Shown piece after piece: positions 36,984-46,437 of a stretch of 64,000 bases of DNA. Below the pieces are notes generated by a model, which was not told where the DNA came from, searched no databases, and saw nothing but the letters and a program-made list of their open reading frames with translations. Source of the DNA: Marinobacter panjinensis (GTDB lineage: Bacteria; Pseudomonadota; Gammaproteobacteria; Pseudomonadales; Oleiphilaceae); assembly GCF_005298175.1 (NCBI RefSeq), contig NZ_SZYH01000001.1, positions 2,108,001 to 2,172,000 of the forward strand, written 5' to 3'. Every line of letters starts with the position of its first letter. The first letter of the stretch is position 1. Both the position numbers and the translations under genes were made by a program.

Positions 36984-37008
36984 TATGGTACTTTGGCACT
37001 GATTTTTG
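36984..37008 (-). promoter_or_regulatory. Putative alcohol-regulon operator upstream of pqqA
   Basis: On the coding strand the core reads TGCCAAAGTACCAT, about 104 nt before the pqqA start, preceded by CCAAAAATCAG. It matches the sites before the NitT/TauT operon (ACCAAAGTACTAT preceded by CCAAAAAACAG) and, less closely, those before exaA, exaB and exaC. The binding protein is probably AgmR, but this is not shown. Confidence 0.5.
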
Positions 37009-37067
37009 GCCGGTACGGGCGCAGAACGTCATCCTTTCGGACCATCCCCGGAAACAGGAGGACAACA

Positions 37068-37091
37068 ACAAAAAAGGCCCTGGGAAGGGCC
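37068..37091 (-). terminator. Rho-independent terminator for exaC
   Basis: On the minus strand a GGCCCT/AGGGCC stem with a 4-nt loop is followed by TTTTTTGTTG. It lies about 130 nt after the exaC stop and separates exaC from the pqqA promoter. The rest of the 36885-37218 gap holds the pqqA promoter and nothing else I recognise. Confidence 0.8.
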
Positions 37092-37218
37092 AAGGAAATG
37101 GCAGGAAAACCCACGTGCCCCAGCCAGTCACCGGAGCAGAAAATGCACATCCTTGTGCGGACTCGCCACCGGGCCTGTGTGGATGGGCCCGGGCACAACA
37201 GTCATTGCTTTACCAGGC

Positions 37219-38739
37219 TCAGAAGAAGCCCAGTGGATTGATGTCATAGCTGACCAGCAGGTTCTTGGTCTGCTGGTAATGGTCCAGCGCCATCTTGTGG
37301 TTCTCGCGGCCAACACCGGACTTCTTGTAACCACCGAAAGCGGCGTGAGCAGGGTACTGATGGTAGCAGTTAGTCCACACGCGGCCCGCCTGGATGCCAC
37401 GGCCCATGCGGTAGGCACGGTTGATGTCGCGGGTCCACAGGCCGGCACCCAGACCAAACTCGGTGTCGTTGGCAATGGCCAGGGCTTCTTCCTCGTCCTT
37501 GAAGGTGGTCACACCCACCACCGGGCCGAAGATTTCTTCCTGGAACACCCGCATGTTGTTCTTACCCTTGAACAGGGTTGGCTGAATATAGAAGCCGTTG
37601 TTGAACTCACCTTCCATTTCCTCACGACCACCACCGGTCAGCACTTCCGCGCCTTCCTGCTTGCCGATTTCGAGGTAGGACATGATCTTGTCGAACTGCT
37701 CCTTGCTGGCCTGCGCGCCCACCTGCACGTCGGTATCCAGCGGGTTGCCACGCTTGATCGATTTGGTGCGTTCGATAACCTTGGCCATGAATTCGTCGTA
37801 CATGTCTTCCTGCACCAGGGCGCGAGACGGACAGGTACAGACTTCACCCTGGTTGAAGAACGCTAACACCAGGCCTTCCACGCACTTGTCAATGAATTCC
37901 GGCTCAGCCTGCATTACGTCGGAGAAGTAGATGTTGGGGGACTTGCCACCCAGTTCCACGGTAGACGGAATGATGTTCTCGGCCGCGCACTTGAGGATAT
38001 GGGCACCCACCGGGGTAGAGCCGGTAAACGCGATCTTGGCAATACGCTTGCTGGTAGCGAGCGCCTGACCGGCCTCGATGCCGTATCCGTTGACGATGTT
38101 GATCACCCCCGGAGGCAGCAGGTCGCCAATCAGGTCCATCAGGATCAGGATACTGGCCGGGGTCTGCTCGGCCGGCTTCATCACGGTGCAGTTTCCGGCC
38201 GCCAGGCAGGGCGCCAGTTTCCACACCGCCATCAGCAGCGGGAAGTTCCAGGGGATGATCTGGCCCACAACACCCAGAGGCTCGTGGTAGTGATAAGCCA
38301 CGGTGTTGTTATCAATGGCGCTGGAAGTGTCTTCCTGGGCGCGGATACAACCGGCGAAATAACGGAAGTGGTCCACCGCCAGCGGCAGGTCGGCGTTGAT
38401 GGTTTCACGCACCGCCTTGCCGTTGTCCCAGGTTTCAGCAACGGCCAGCATCTCGATGTTCTGCTCAATGCGGTCGGCAATTTTCAGCAGAATGTTGGAA
38501 CGTTCAGTGGTAGAAGTCTTGCCCCAGGCCGGTGCGGCCTTGTGAGCGGCGTCCAGAGCCAGTTCGATATCTTCGGCTGTGGAACGGGGAATCTCACAGA
38601 TCAGATCACCGGTTACCGGGGTGATGTTTTCAAAGTACTGACCCTTGGCGGGAGCGACCCACTCACCACCAATAAAATTTTCGTAACGGGGTTTGAAGGA
38701 GACGACGGAGCCTTCCTTTCCTGGTTGTGCGTAGATCAT
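37219..38739 (-). CDS. exaC: NAD-dependent aldehyde dehydrogenase ExaC
   Basis: 506 aa from ATG 38739 ([19 protein letters not shown]), the exact length usual for ExaC; the frame extends to 39117 but that part is non-coding. ALDH features: the catalytic Glu in VELGGKSPN, the nucleophile Cys in [13 protein letters not shown], and GSTPVGAHI for cofactor binding. It oxidises acetaldehyde and related aldehydes made by ExaA. A conserved motif lies about 111 nt upstream and a terminator downstream, so it is transcribed alone. Confidence 0.95.
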   Translation of the reverse strand: MIYAQPGKEGSVVSFKPRYENFIGGEWVAPAKGQYFENITPVTGDLICEIPRSTAEDIELALDAAHKAAPAWGKTSTTERSNILLKIADRIEQNIEMLAVAETWDNGKAVRETINADLPLAVDHFRYFAGCIRAQEDTSSAIDNNTVAYHYHEPLGVVGQIIPWNFPLLMAVWKLAPCLAAGNCTVMKPAEQTPASILILMDLIGDLLPPGVINIVNGYGIEAGQALATSKRIAKIAFTGSTPVGAHILKCAAENIIPSTVELGGKSPNIYFSDVMQAEPEFIDKCVEGLVLAFFNQGEVCTCPSRALVQEDMYDEFMAKVIERTKSIKRGNPLDTDVQVGAQASKEQFDKIMSYLEIGKQEGAEVLTGGGREEMEGEFNNGFYIQPTLFKGKNNMRVFQEEIFGPVVGVTTFKDEEEALAIANDTEFGLGAGLWTRDINRAYRMGRGIQAGRVWTNCYHQYPAHAAFGGYKKSGVGRENHKMALDHYQQTKNLLVSYDINPLGFF

Positions 38740-38849
38740 GGTCTCAACCTCTTGTTGTGTTTGTCGAAGGGCAACGCGGCCTTTCGCGTTTACCCAATTA
38801 ATGTAGACCCCAACGACGGATAGGTGAATGATTCGATGGAGGTGAAAAA

Positions 38850-38867
38850 CTCGTTCCTTAGTAGTAG
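38850..38867 (-). promoter_or_regulatory. Putative alcohol-regulon operator upstream of exaC
   Basis: On the coding strand CTACTACTAAGGAACGAG, about 111 nt before exaC. It differs from the exaB site (CTACTACCAAGGAACTAG) at two of 18 positions and from the exaA site (TTACTACCAAGTGATGAG) at five. Confidence 0.55.
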
Positions 38868-38938
38868 ATGGCATCAAAGCCGCGCCAGTACTGGTCAAAC
38901 CTGCCTGAATAAATATTGCACCGTGAAATCCCTCACTG

Positions 38939-38957
38939 GCGCACAAAAACAGTGCGC
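38939..38957 (+). promoter_or_regulatory. NtrC-like enhancer site
   Basis: GCGCAC-AAAAACA-GTGCGC is a 19-nt dyad with the NtrC core spacing GCAC-N7-GTGC. It lies about 70-90 nt upstream of a sigma-54 promoter at 39028. It suggests nitrogen-limitation control of the guanidine operon. Confidence 0.5.
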
Positions 38958-39027
38958 ATGCCCTGACAGGAAGCAAGCACACTTCGCCGTCAAAATAAAA
39001 AGCCAACAAAAGCAGACGGTTAATAGT

Positions 39028-39043
39028 TGGCATAGTCTCTGCA
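39028..39043 (+). promoter_or_regulatory. Sigma-54 promoter of the guanidine degradation operon
   Basis: TGGCAT-AGTCTC-TGCA has GG and GC at the obligatory -24/-12 spacing. Transcription from here would begin near 39053, about 60 nt before the riboswitch. Confidence 0.65.
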
Positions 39044-39114
39044 ATACCCGTATGACGCAGCGAGAAGTCGGTTACCGAAACCAGCATCAAAGCGCGACAA
39101 TCTGACAAATAGTT

Positions 39115-39231
39115 CAACTAGGGTTCCGGCCTGTTCCTCGTAGTGATGCAAAAGCGAGACAAAACAGGTGACTGGTCCGAGAGTTGACGACCTTTTCCAA
39201 GGTTACACGGCGGGACAAAAGCCCGGGAGGA
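39115..39231 (+). ncRNA. Guanidine-I (ykkC) riboswitch
   Basis: Conserved blocks of the aptamer appear in order: CTAGGGTTCCG (39118-39128), CTGGTCCGAGAG (39172-39183), and TACACGGCGGGACAAAAGCC then CGGGAG (39204-39229). The stem-loop between the first two blocks varies, as expected. It senses guanidine and turns on genes for its removal. The gap to the first gene (39232-39288) has no clear terminator hairpin, so control may be translational. The second copy at 49179 shows the same blocks. Confidence 0.93.
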
Positions 39232-39288
39232 TCGTTCAGTGACTGACGTCTCTCGTTTCTTTGAACCCCGCACCAGAAGGAAAAGGCG

Positions 39289-40023
39289 ATGCTCGACTCT
39301 CTCAATAGCGCAGCCCCCCTCTACGACGATCTGATTCCCGGCGGATCCCACTGGTCTTTCATCATGCGTCGCGGCCATGTTCTGCGCCTGATTGACGAAA
39401 CCGGCGGGGCCAATGTCGGCATGCTGATGTACAACCCCGAGAACCCACTCGAGCGGTACAACATGCCGGACACCCTGAAAAATCAGCACACCTTCCTGCT
39501 GACCAGGGGCCACGTATTGCTTTCGGACATGGGCCGGGTGTTTGCCTCGGTCATCCGCGACGACCTGGGCTGGCATGATACGGTCAGCGGCACCTGCAAC
39601 GCCGAACTGGTCGAAAAGCGCTGGGGCAAAAAGACCTATCAGGAAGCCCACAACCACTATCACCGCAACGGCTCTACCAGCTTCCTCAACGAGCTGGCCA
39701 AGTACGGCCTGGGCAAGAAAGACCTGACCGCCAACCTGAACTGGTTCAGCAAGGTGCAAACCGACGACGACGGCAACATGGCCTTCGACGCCAACCACTC
39801 GCACGCCGGCGCCACCGTAGACCTGCGTTTCGAGATGGACACCATCGTGGTGCTGCACACCTGCCCGCATCCGATGAATCCGGCCAGCGAGTACCCCAGC
39901 CATCCCGTGCGTTACCAGCTGTTCAAGTCGGCCCCAGTGAACGATGCCGACCCTTGTAAGCTCTCGTCACCGGAGGCCACCCGCGCCTTCGCCAACACTG
40001 CCCTTTATCACCTGTTTCAGTAA
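39289..40023 (+). CDS. cgdA: Carboxyguanidine deiminase subunit (UAAP1 family)
   Basis: 244 aa, ATG 39289 with AGAAGG 8 nt upstream. It has the family pattern 'IPGGSHWSFIMRRGHVLRL', NPENPLERYNMPDTLKNQHT, and a Cys/His-rich putative metal site (SGTCNAEL, HTCPHPMNP). The family was named urea amidolyase-associated protein 1; biochemical work in Pseudomonas showed that the UAAP pair forms carboxyguanidine deiminase, releasing ammonia to give allophanate. It is first in the riboswitch operon and 12 nt before the partner subunit. Which of the two is called A or B is not certain here. Confidence 0.88.
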   Translation: MLDSLNSAAPLYDDLIPGGSHWSFIMRRGHVLRLIDETGGANVGMLMYNPENPLERYNMPDTLKNQHTFLLTRGHVLLSDMGRVFASVIRDDLGWHDTVSGTCNAELVEKRWGKKTYQEAHNHYHRNGSTSFLNELAKYGLGKKDLTANLNWFSKVQTDDDGNMAFDANHSHAGATVDLRFEMDTIVVLHTCPHPMNPASEYPSHPVRYQLFKSAPVNDADPCKLSSPEATRAFANTALYHLFQ

Positions 40024-40035
40024 CGGAGGCCGGAC

Positions 40036-40674
40036 ATGATCAAGCAAAGCGCATTGAAACCCGACAACGCCGCCTTCCGCGAAACCGTACCGGCAGGCGA
40101 GTATTTCCTGAAAGTCGTTAAGGCCGGCCAGACCGTCCGCATCCTGGACCTGGAAGGCAACCAGGCCGCAGACACCCTTTTCTACAACGCCCACAACCCC
40201 TCCGAGCGTTACAGCGCCGCAGACACCATCCGCGAGCAAGGCAACGTTTACCTGACCGCCGGTTCCAGGCTGATGTCCTCGGAAAACAACGTAATGCTGG
40301 AGATCACCGCCGATACCTGTGGCCGTCACGACACCCTGGGTGGCGCCTGCGCGGCGGAGAGCAACACCACCCGTTATGCACTGGAAAAAAAGTGCATGCA
40401 CGCCTGCCGCGACAGTTGGCTGGTAGCGGTTACCGAGCATGAAGAGCTGGGCATGACCAAGCGGGACATCACCCACAACATCAACTTCTTCATGAACGTG
40501 CCGGTGACCGCGGACGGCGGCCTGACCTTCGCCGATGGCATTTCCGACGCCGGCAAATATGTGGAGCTGGAAGCGAAGATGGACGTGCTGGTAATGATCT
40601 CCAACTGCCCGCAGCTGAACAACCCCTGCAACGGCTGGAACCCCACACCGATCGAGGTGCTGGTATGGAGCTGA
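40036..40674 (+). CDS. cgdB: Carboxyguanidine deiminase subunit (UAAP2 family)
   Basis: 212 aa. '[20 protein letters not shown]', then [20 protein letters not shown] and [13 protein letters not shown], with conserved Cys and His residues typical of UAAP2. It pairs with the preceding protein. A good GGAGG site precedes ATG 40036, and the stop lies inside the carboxylase start, a 10-nt overlap. The fold is shared with the upstream subunit, so the two arose by duplication. Confidence 0.9.
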   Translation: MIKQSALKPDNAAFRETVPAGEYFLKVVKAGQTVRILDLEGNQAADTLFYNAHNPSERYSAADTIREQGNVYLTAGSRLMSSENNVMLEITADTCGRHDTLGGACAAESNTTRYALEKKCMHACRDSWLVAVTEHEELGMTKRDITHNINFFMNVPVTADGGLTFADGISDAGKYVELEAKMDVLVMISNCPQLNNPCNGWNPTPIEVLVWS

Positions 40675-43600
40675 CCGGCGCCCTCAATAACCCCGACAAA
40701 GTCCTGATTGCCAATCGCGGCGCCATTGCCTGCCGGGTGATTCGCACCCTGCGGGAAATGGGGATCACTTCGGTGGTGGTCTACGCCGAGGCGGATGCCG
40801 ACTCCCTGCATGTGCGACAGGCAGACGAAGCTTACTCGCTGGGTGAAGGCTCGGCCGCAGCCACCTATCTGGACCAGGACAAGCTTTTCGAGATCGTCCG
40901 CAAGAGCAGCGCGGGCGCCATCCATCCGGGCTATGGATTTCTCAGCGAAAACGCGGATTTTGCCCGTCGTTGTGATGCCGAGGGCGTGGTGTTCCTCGGC
41001 CCTACGCCCGAACAGATGGAGCAATTCGGCCTCAAGCACACCGCCCGGGCTCTGGCCGAGGAAGCTGGCGTACCACTGCTGCCCGGCACCGGCCTGCTGA
41101 CGGGTCTGGACGAAGCGATACAGGCGGCTGAGGCAATCGGCTATCCGGTGATGCTGAAAAGCACTGCCGGCGGTGGTGGCATTGGCATGTCCCGCTGTTA
41201 CAGCGCCGAGGAGCTGGGCAAGACTTTCGAGTCGGTACAGCGCCTGAGCCAGAACAACTTCAGCAACAGCGGCGTGTTCCTGGAAAAATTCGTGGAGCAC
41301 GCGCGCCATATTGAAGTGCAGCTGTTCGGAGACGGAAAAGGCCAGGTGGCTGCCCTGGGCGAGCGGGACTGCTCCGCCCAGCGCCGGAACCAGAAGGTGA
41401 TCGAGGAAGCGCCTGCGCCCGGTCTGACCGACGACGTCCGCACCCGCATGCATGCCACCGCCCGCCAGCTGGGCGAAAGCATTGCCTACCGCAGTGCCGG
41501 CACCGTGGAGTTTATCTACGACCCGGACACCACCGAGTTCTACTTCCTGGAAGTGAACACCCGCTTACAGGTAGAGCACGGTGTCACCGAACAGGTTTAC
41601 GGTGTGGACCTGGTGCGCTGGATGGTGGAACTCGGGGCCGGCACCCTGCCCGATCTGAAAGGGCTGAGTGGCAACCTTACTGCTTCCGGACATGCCATTC
41701 AGGCGCGCATCTATGCCGAGGATCCCAACAAGGATTTCCAGCCCGGTGCAGGTTTGCTGACAAACGTAACCTGGCCAGATGATGAAGGCCTGCGGATTGA
41801 CACCTGGATACAGCCGGGCACCGAAGTCTCGCCCCTGTTCGACCCCATGATGGCCAAGGTCATTGTGCATGAGCAGGACCGCGAGGCAGCCCGCAAGCGG
41901 TTGATGCTAGCCCTGGATGACAGTCGGCTGTATGGCATTGAAACCAACCTGAAGTACGTTCGCCAGGTGCTGGATGACCCGCGTTTTGTGGAAGGCCGCC
42001 TGTTCACTCGCACCCTCAATGAATTCGACTACCAGCCAGCCACCGTGGACGTGCTCAGTGGCGGCACAATGACGACTATCCAGGATTACCCCGGACGGAT
42101 CGGCTACTGGGAAATCGGTGTACCGCCATCCGGCCCTTTCGACAGCTACTCGTTCCGGCTCGGTAACCGACTGCTGGGCAACCCGGAAAAAGCACCGGGC
42201 CTGGAAATCACCCTCAAGGGGCCGGTGCTCAGCTTTAACCGGGCCACCCAGATTGTGCTTGCAGGCGCACCACTGGACGCCACCCTGAACGATGAGCCGG
42301 TGGGTTTCTGGCAGGTGATCGACGTGCCCGCCGGCGCCACCCTGAAACTCGGAGCCACCACCGGCGATGGTGCACGGGCCTATGTGCTATTCCGTGGCGG
42401 CCTGGATTGCCCGGAATACCTCACCTCCTGCAGTACGTTTACCCTGGGACAGTTTGGCGGTCACTGTGGCCGGGCCCTGCGGGCCGGGGATGTGCTGGCT
42501 TTGAGCGACGCCACGCCCGTTGCTGCCACTACCCTGCCCAACGAGCTGAAACCGACCATCGGCAAGACCTGGAAGCTCCATGTGACCTATGGCCCCCACG
42601 GGGCGCCGGACTATTTCACCGGCCAGGACATCGACACCTTTTTCAGCAGCGACTGGGAAATCCACTACAACTCCAGCCGCACCGGCGTTCGCCTGATCGG
42701 CCCGAAACCGGAATGGGCCCGCAGCGACGGCGGCGAAGCCGGTATGCATCCCTCCAACATTCACGATAACGCCTACGCCGTGGGCACCGTGGATTTCACC
42801 GGCGACATGCCGGTGATCCTCGGCCCCGATGGCCCCAGCCTGGGTGGCTTCGTCTGCCCGGTCACCGTGATCAGCGCCGATCTGTGGAAACTGGGCCAGC
42901 TCAAGGCCGGCGACAAGGTGCGGTTTGTGCCGGTCAGCCAGGACCAGGCCGTTGCCCTAAGGGAAGCGCTGGACGAGTCCGTTGCAACGCTGACGCCTGC
43001 CACCGCACGTATCACGCCTATCAAACCGGAAACCCCGATTCTGGATTCGCTGAGTACCAGCGACCATGAAACCGGTGTGGTGTACCGGGCCGCCGGCGAC
43101 AACTACGTGCTGGTGGAATACGGCCCCATGGAGCTGGATATTCGACTGCGCTTCCGCGCCCACGCCCTGATGCTGTGGCTGCGTGAACAAAACCACGACG
43201 CCATTCTGGAACTCACACCGGGCATCCGCTCCCTGCAGGTGCATTACGACAGCCAGACACTGAATCAGCGCACGCTGCTTGACCTGCTGATCAGTGCCGA
43301 AAAGGCACTGGAAAAGCAGCCGGAATGGGACGTGCCGGCGCGCATCGTGCACCTGCCCCTGTCCTGGGACGACGAAGCCTGCCAGACCGCAATCGCCAAA
43401 TACATGCAGTCGGTGCGCAAGGACGCCCCCTGGTGCCCGAGCAACCTGGAGTTCATCCGCCGCATTAATGGCCTGAACAGCATCGACGACGTGAAAAAAA
43501 CCGTCTTCGATGCGAGCTATCTGGTGATGGGCCTGGGTGATGTCTATCTGGGCGCACCGGTTGCCACCCCTCTGGACCCCCGCCACCGGCTGGTCACCAC

Positions 43601-44300
43601 CAAGTACAACCCGGCCCGCACCTGGACCGCGGAAAACTCCGTGGGCATTGGCGGCGCCTATCTGTGCATCTACGGCATGGAAGGCCCGGGCGGCTACCAG
43701 TTTGTCGGTCGCACCCTGCAGATGTGGAACCGTTACCGCACCACAGACTTCTTCGAGCCCGGCAAGCCCTGGCTGCTGCGGTTTTTCGACCAGGTACGTT
43801 TCTACGAGGTCAGCGCCGAAGAGCTGCAGCAGATTCGTCGGGACTTCCCGAACGGTGACTACCCGATCAAGGTCGAGGAAACCCGCTTCAACCTGAAGGA
43901 CTACGAGCGGTTTCTTTCGGAAAACAACGACGAGATCCAGACCTTCACTGATAAACGAAAGCAGGCATTCGATGAGGAACTGCAGCGCTGGATCGAATCC
44001 GGCCAGATCAATTTCAGTTCCGAAGCGCCCATCGAGGACACCGGCGAGGACGACATCGCCAACCTGCCCGCCGGCCAGCATGCAGTGGAAAGCCACGTGG
44101 CTGGCAACCTTTGGGAATGCCTGGTCAAGCCCGGCGACACCATAGAAGCCCAGCGCCCGGTGGCCGTTGTCGAATCCATGAAGATGGAGATTGAGCTACT
44201 GAGCCCGATTGCCGGCCGCGTGGTCGACGTGCGCCGAGAGGCCGGCCAGGCGGTCTCACCGGGAACGCCAGTGGTAATCGTGGAAGAAATTACCGAGTAA
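40665..44300 (+). CDS. Guanidine carboxylase (annotated elsewhere as urea carboxylase)
   Basis: 1211 aa, biotin-dependent. Order: biotin carboxylase with ATP-grasp (about 10-450; [24 protein letters not shown]), two KipI/KipA-like carboxyltransferase domains (about 465-1120; '[20 protein letters not shown]', '[19 protein letters not shown]'), and a C-terminal biotinyl domain with [10 protein letters not shown] (Lys1173). No amidase domain is fused, so allophanate must be cleaved by a separate enzyme. Riboswitch control and the deiminase genes indicate guanidine as the real substrate rather than urea; family members of this context have been shown to prefer guanidine. The choice rests on context, since I have not compared the substrate-site residue. 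Confidence 0.9.
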   Translation: MELTGALNNPDKVLIANRGAIACRVIRTLREMGITSVVVYAEADADSLHVRQADEAYSLGEGSAAATYLDQDKLFEIVRKSSAGAIHPGYGFLSENADFARRCDAEGVVFLGPTPEQMEQFGLKHTARALAEEAGVPLLPGTGLLTGLDEAIQAAEAIGYPVMLKSTAGGGGIGMSRCYSAEELGKTFESVQRLSQNNFSNSGVFLEKFVEHARHIEVQLFGDGKGQVAALGERDCSAQRRNQKVIEEAPAPGLTDDVRTRMHATARQLGESIAYRSAGTVEFIYDPDTTEFYFLEVNTRLQVEHGVTEQVYGVDLVRWMVELGAGTLPDLKGLSGNLTASGHAIQARIYAEDPNKDFQPGAGLLTNVTWPDDEGLRIDTWIQPGTEVSPLFDPMMAKVIVHEQDREAARKRLMLALDDSRLYGIETNLKYVRQVLDDPRFVEGRLFTRTLNEFDYQPATVDVLSGGTMTTIQDYPGRIGYWEIGVPPSGPFDSYSFRLGNRLLGNPEKAPGLEITLKGPVLSFNRATQIVLAGAPLDATLNDEPVGFWQVIDVPAGATLKLGATTGDGARAYVLFRGGLDCPEYLTSCSTFTLGQFGGHCGRALRAGDVLALSDATPVAATTLPNELKPTIGKTWKLHVTYGPHGAPDYFTGQDIDTFFSSDWEIHYNSSRTGVRLIGPKPEWARSDGGEAGMHPSNIHDNAYAVGTVDFTGDMPVILGPDGPSLGGFVCPVTVISADLWKLGQLKAGDKVRFVPVSQDQAVALREALDESVATLTPATARITPIKPETPILDSLSTSDHETGVVYRAAGDNYVLVEYGPMELDIRLRFRAHALMLWLREQNHDAILELTPGIRSLQVHYDSQTLNQRTLLDLLISAEKALEKQPEWDVPARIVHLPLSWDDEACQTAIAKYMQSVRKDAPWCPSNLEFIRRINGLNSIDDVKKTVFDASYLVMGLGDVYLGAPVATPLDPRHRLVTTKYNPARTWTAENSVGIGGAYLCIYGMEGPGGYQFVGRTLQMWNRYRTTDFFEPGKPWLLRFFDQVRFYEVSAEELQQIRRDFPNGDYPIKVEETRFNLKDYERFLSENNDEIQTFTDKRKQAFDEELQRWIESGQINFSSEAPIEDTGEDDIANLPAGQHAVESHVAGNLWECLVKPGDTIEAQRPVAVVESMKMEIELLSPIAGRVVDVRREAGQAVSPGTPVVIVEEITE

Positions 44301-44364
44301 TGCCAACAACGTTGAAATAAAAGACCAGATCTACCAAAACGGGCAACGCCCGAGGAGAGACACC

Positions 44365-45432
44365 ATGAAAACATCTGACCTGAACAAACGTCTGGCGGCC
44401 GGCCTGCTGACCGCGTCCCTGTCCATGGGCGCACTCGCCGAGGAAAAAGATTCCTTCAGCATCGCCTGGACCATCTACGCCGGCTGGGTGCCCTGGCAGT
44501 ACGCTGAGGACTACGGAATCATGGAAAAGTGGGCGGACAAGTACGATATCGAGGTGGACATCGTGCAGGTCAACGACTACATCGAATCCATCAACCAGTT
44601 CACCGCCGGCCAGTTTGACGGCGTGGTGGCGACCAGCATGGACGGACTGTCGATTCCGGCAGCATCGGGCATAGATACCACAGCGCTGATCGTAGGTGAC
44701 TACTCCAATGCCAACGATGGCCTTGTCTCCAAGGACGCCACGTCCATTGAAGAACTGGAAGGCGAAACCGTGCACCTGGTGGAGCTGTCCGTTTCCCATT
44801 ATCTGCTGGTCCGCGCCCTGAACACTGTTGGGCTGGAAGAGCGCGACATCAGTGTGGTGAACATTTCCGATGCTGATCTGGTATCCGCATTCCAGACCGA
44901 CGACGTTCGCCACGTCGCAACCTGGAACCCGCTGTTGACGGAAGTAACCAACTACCCTGGCGCGACGCCGCTGTTTGATTCCAGCCAGATTCCGGGCCAC
45001 ATCAAGGATCTGACACTGGTGAACACCGAGACACTGGAAGACAATCCGAAACTGGGCAAGGCGTTGGTCGGTGCCTGGTACGAGACCATGAGTATCCTGG
45101 CGTCCGATTCCGAGGAGGGTCAGGAAGCTCGGGCGTTCCTCGGTGAGATTTCAGGTACCGATCAGGTCGGTTACGAGGCGCAGTTGGAGGGCATGAAGAT
45201 GTTCTGGAAGCCGGAGGATTCGGTGGAGTTTATCCGCAGCGAGGAAGCCCGGGAGGCGATGGACAGTGTTCGTCAGTTCTCGTTCGACAAGGGCCTGCTG
45301 GGCCAGGGTGCCATGAGCCCGGACTTCGTTGGCATCGAGTTCCCGGACGGCTCCATCATGGGCGACTCGAGCAATGTGAAGCTGCGGTTTAACGACAGCT
45401 TCATGCAGATGGCCGCTGACGGCGAAATCTGA
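44365..45432 (+). CDS. ABC substrate-binding protein for guanidine (NitT/TauT-like)
   Basis: 355 aa. Signal peptide (LLTASLSMGALA), then a type II periplasmic-binding fold starting FSIAWTIYAGWVPWQYAEDYG. The family is the one found beside urea/guanidine carboxylases. It ends the first riboswitch operon, 64 nt after the carboxylase gene, while its permease and ATPase partners are 4 kb away behind a second riboswitch. It probably binds guanidinium in the periplasm. Confidence 0.85.
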   Translation: MKTSDLNKRLAAGLLTASLSMGALAEEKDSFSIAWTIYAGWVPWQYAEDYGIMEKWADKYDIEVDIVQVNDYIESINQFTAGQFDGVVATSMDGLSIPAASGIDTTALIVGDYSNANDGLVSKDATSIEELEGETVHLVELSVSHYLLVRALNTVGLEERDISVVNISDADLVSAFQTDDVRHVATWNPLLTEVTNYPGATPLFDSSQIPGHIKDLTLVNTETLEDNPKLGKALVGAWYETMSILASDSEEGQEARAFLGEISGTDQVGYEAQLEGMKMFWKPEDSVEFIRSEEAREAMDSVRQFSFDKGLLGQGAMSPDFVGIEFPDGSIMGDSSNVKLRFNDSFMQMAADGEI

Positions 45433-45462
45433 TGATCTCGTTGCTTGCCTCATAAGTTACCG

Positions 45463-45490
45463 AAGGGCACGATGACTCGTGCCCTTTTTT
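45463..45490 (+). terminator. Rho-independent terminator of the guanidine operon
   Basis: A 10-bp perfect stem AAGGGCACGA/TCGTGCCCTT with a 4-nt loop, followed by a run of T. It closes the first riboswitch operon 30 nt after the binding-protein gene. Confidence 0.93.
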
Positions 45491-45506
45491 GTTGGCTTTG
45501 GAGCAT

Positions 45507-45619
45507 GGTTGGGGGCGGATGGTCTCTCCAAAACACGCTCCTTCGGCACATCCATGTGACGCTTGGACTCGGCCATCCATGGCTCCGTACAGCTTTGGAG
45601 AGACCACCCGCCCCCAACC
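45507..45619. repeat. Long-hairpin intergenic repeat, copy A
   Basis: Arms 45507-45532 and 45594-45619 are inverted, 26 nt, with one mismatch that becomes G-U in RNA. The 61-nt centre carries ACACGCT...ATCCATGTGACGCTTGG and a CCATCCATGG palindrome. The centre aligns with copy C at 46309 (reverse orientation) and with the left half of copy B at 58413. Confidence 0.75.
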
Positions 45620-45654
45620 CCGAACGCAAGTGCAAACCGGAGAGAAATCTACCA

Positions 45655-46266
45655 ATGCGTCGAACCAAGGAAGATGCTGAGAAGACCCGCCAGACAGTTC
45701 TGGAAGCTGCGTTAACACTGTTCAGTCGGGATGGTTATTCCCTCACTACGCTGAGCCGTATTGCCAAAGAAGCTGGTTGCAGCCGTGGGCCGATTTACTG
45801 GCATTTTCAGAACAAGGATGACCTTTACGAAGCGGTGCTCGCCTATTCCCAGGAACCGCTGGAAGCGTTGGTGGCTGAATGCGCAGGTATGTGGGAGACG
45901 CCGATTGAGGCGATGGACCGGTTTATCAAGCAATGGCTGGAGCTACTGGCCAATAACAGACAATACCGGCAGTCCTTCGAGATTCTGTTGAACAAGACCG
46001 AACTGACCGATGCCATGAGCCGCACGCTGAAGCGGGAGCGGGCGCTGACGAAGTCGATTATCGGGCTGTTCCGGGATTTGGTGGGGCAGGCGGTTGAGCA
46101 AGGTTTGATCACAACGGAAGAAGACCCCAAAGACCTGGGCTTGCTAAGTTACACCTATTTGATGGGCATTACCCAGACGTGGCTGTTTGCGCCAAAACTG
46201 TTTTCACTTAAACGGGAAACGCCGTTTTTTCAGCGGCAATTTTGGGCATTGCTCGGGAAGAAGTAG
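45655..46266 (+). CDS. TetR/AcrR-family repressor
   Basis: 203 aa from ATG 45655, with GGAGAG upstream; the longer frame from 45445 runs through a terminator and a repeat and is rejected. N-terminal TetR helix-turn-helix ('TTLSRIAKEAGCSRGPIYWHF', split by the fold at residues 35-55), then an all-helical ligand domain similar to AcrR/TtgR. There is no efflux operon next to it; the neighbours are the guanidine operon upstream and type III glutamine synthetase convergent. Targets are unknown. Confidence 0.88.
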   Translation: MRRTKEDAEKTRQTVLEAALTLFSRDGYSLTTLSRIAKEAGCSRGPIYWHFQNKDDLYEAVLAYSQEPLEALVAECAGMWETPIEAMDRFIKQWLELLANNRQYRQSFEILLNKTELTDAMSRTLKRERALTKSIIGLFRDLVGQAVEQGLITTEEDPKDLGLLSYTYLMGITQTWLFAPKLFSLKRETPFFQRQFWALLGKK

Positions 46267-46308
46267 CGAAAGAAAGCGCCATTCGTGGTTGCAGGCAACT
46301 GCATGGTA

Positions 46309-46420
46309 GCGCTGGCGGGTGGGAGCCCTTTCAGGGGATGTCGAAAACAGGGATGTTTTCGTCAAGCGTACAGGGACGTATTTACAGCGTGGCCCTGAAA
46401 GGGCTCCCACCCGCCAGCGC
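46309..46420. repeat. Long-hairpin intergenic repeat, copy C
   Basis: Perfect 28-bp inverted arms (46309-46336 and 46393-46420) enclose a 56-nt centre with its own 7-bp hairpin (CGAAAAC/GTTTTCG). It lies between the convergent tetR and glutamine synthetase genes and could terminate both. Its reverse complement aligns with copy A in the centre. Confidence 0.8.
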
Positions 46421-46437
46421 GGTCAGAGTAAAACCGA

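Noticed and set aside
40665-44300. Urea carboxylase as the final call
   Set aside because: Riboswitches for guanidine and the deiminase pair point to guanidine; urea remains only the annotation-style name.
45445-45654. N-terminal extension of the TetR frame
   Set aside because: It reads through a strong terminator and a long-hairpin repeat and has no ribosome site; ATG 45655 is better supported.
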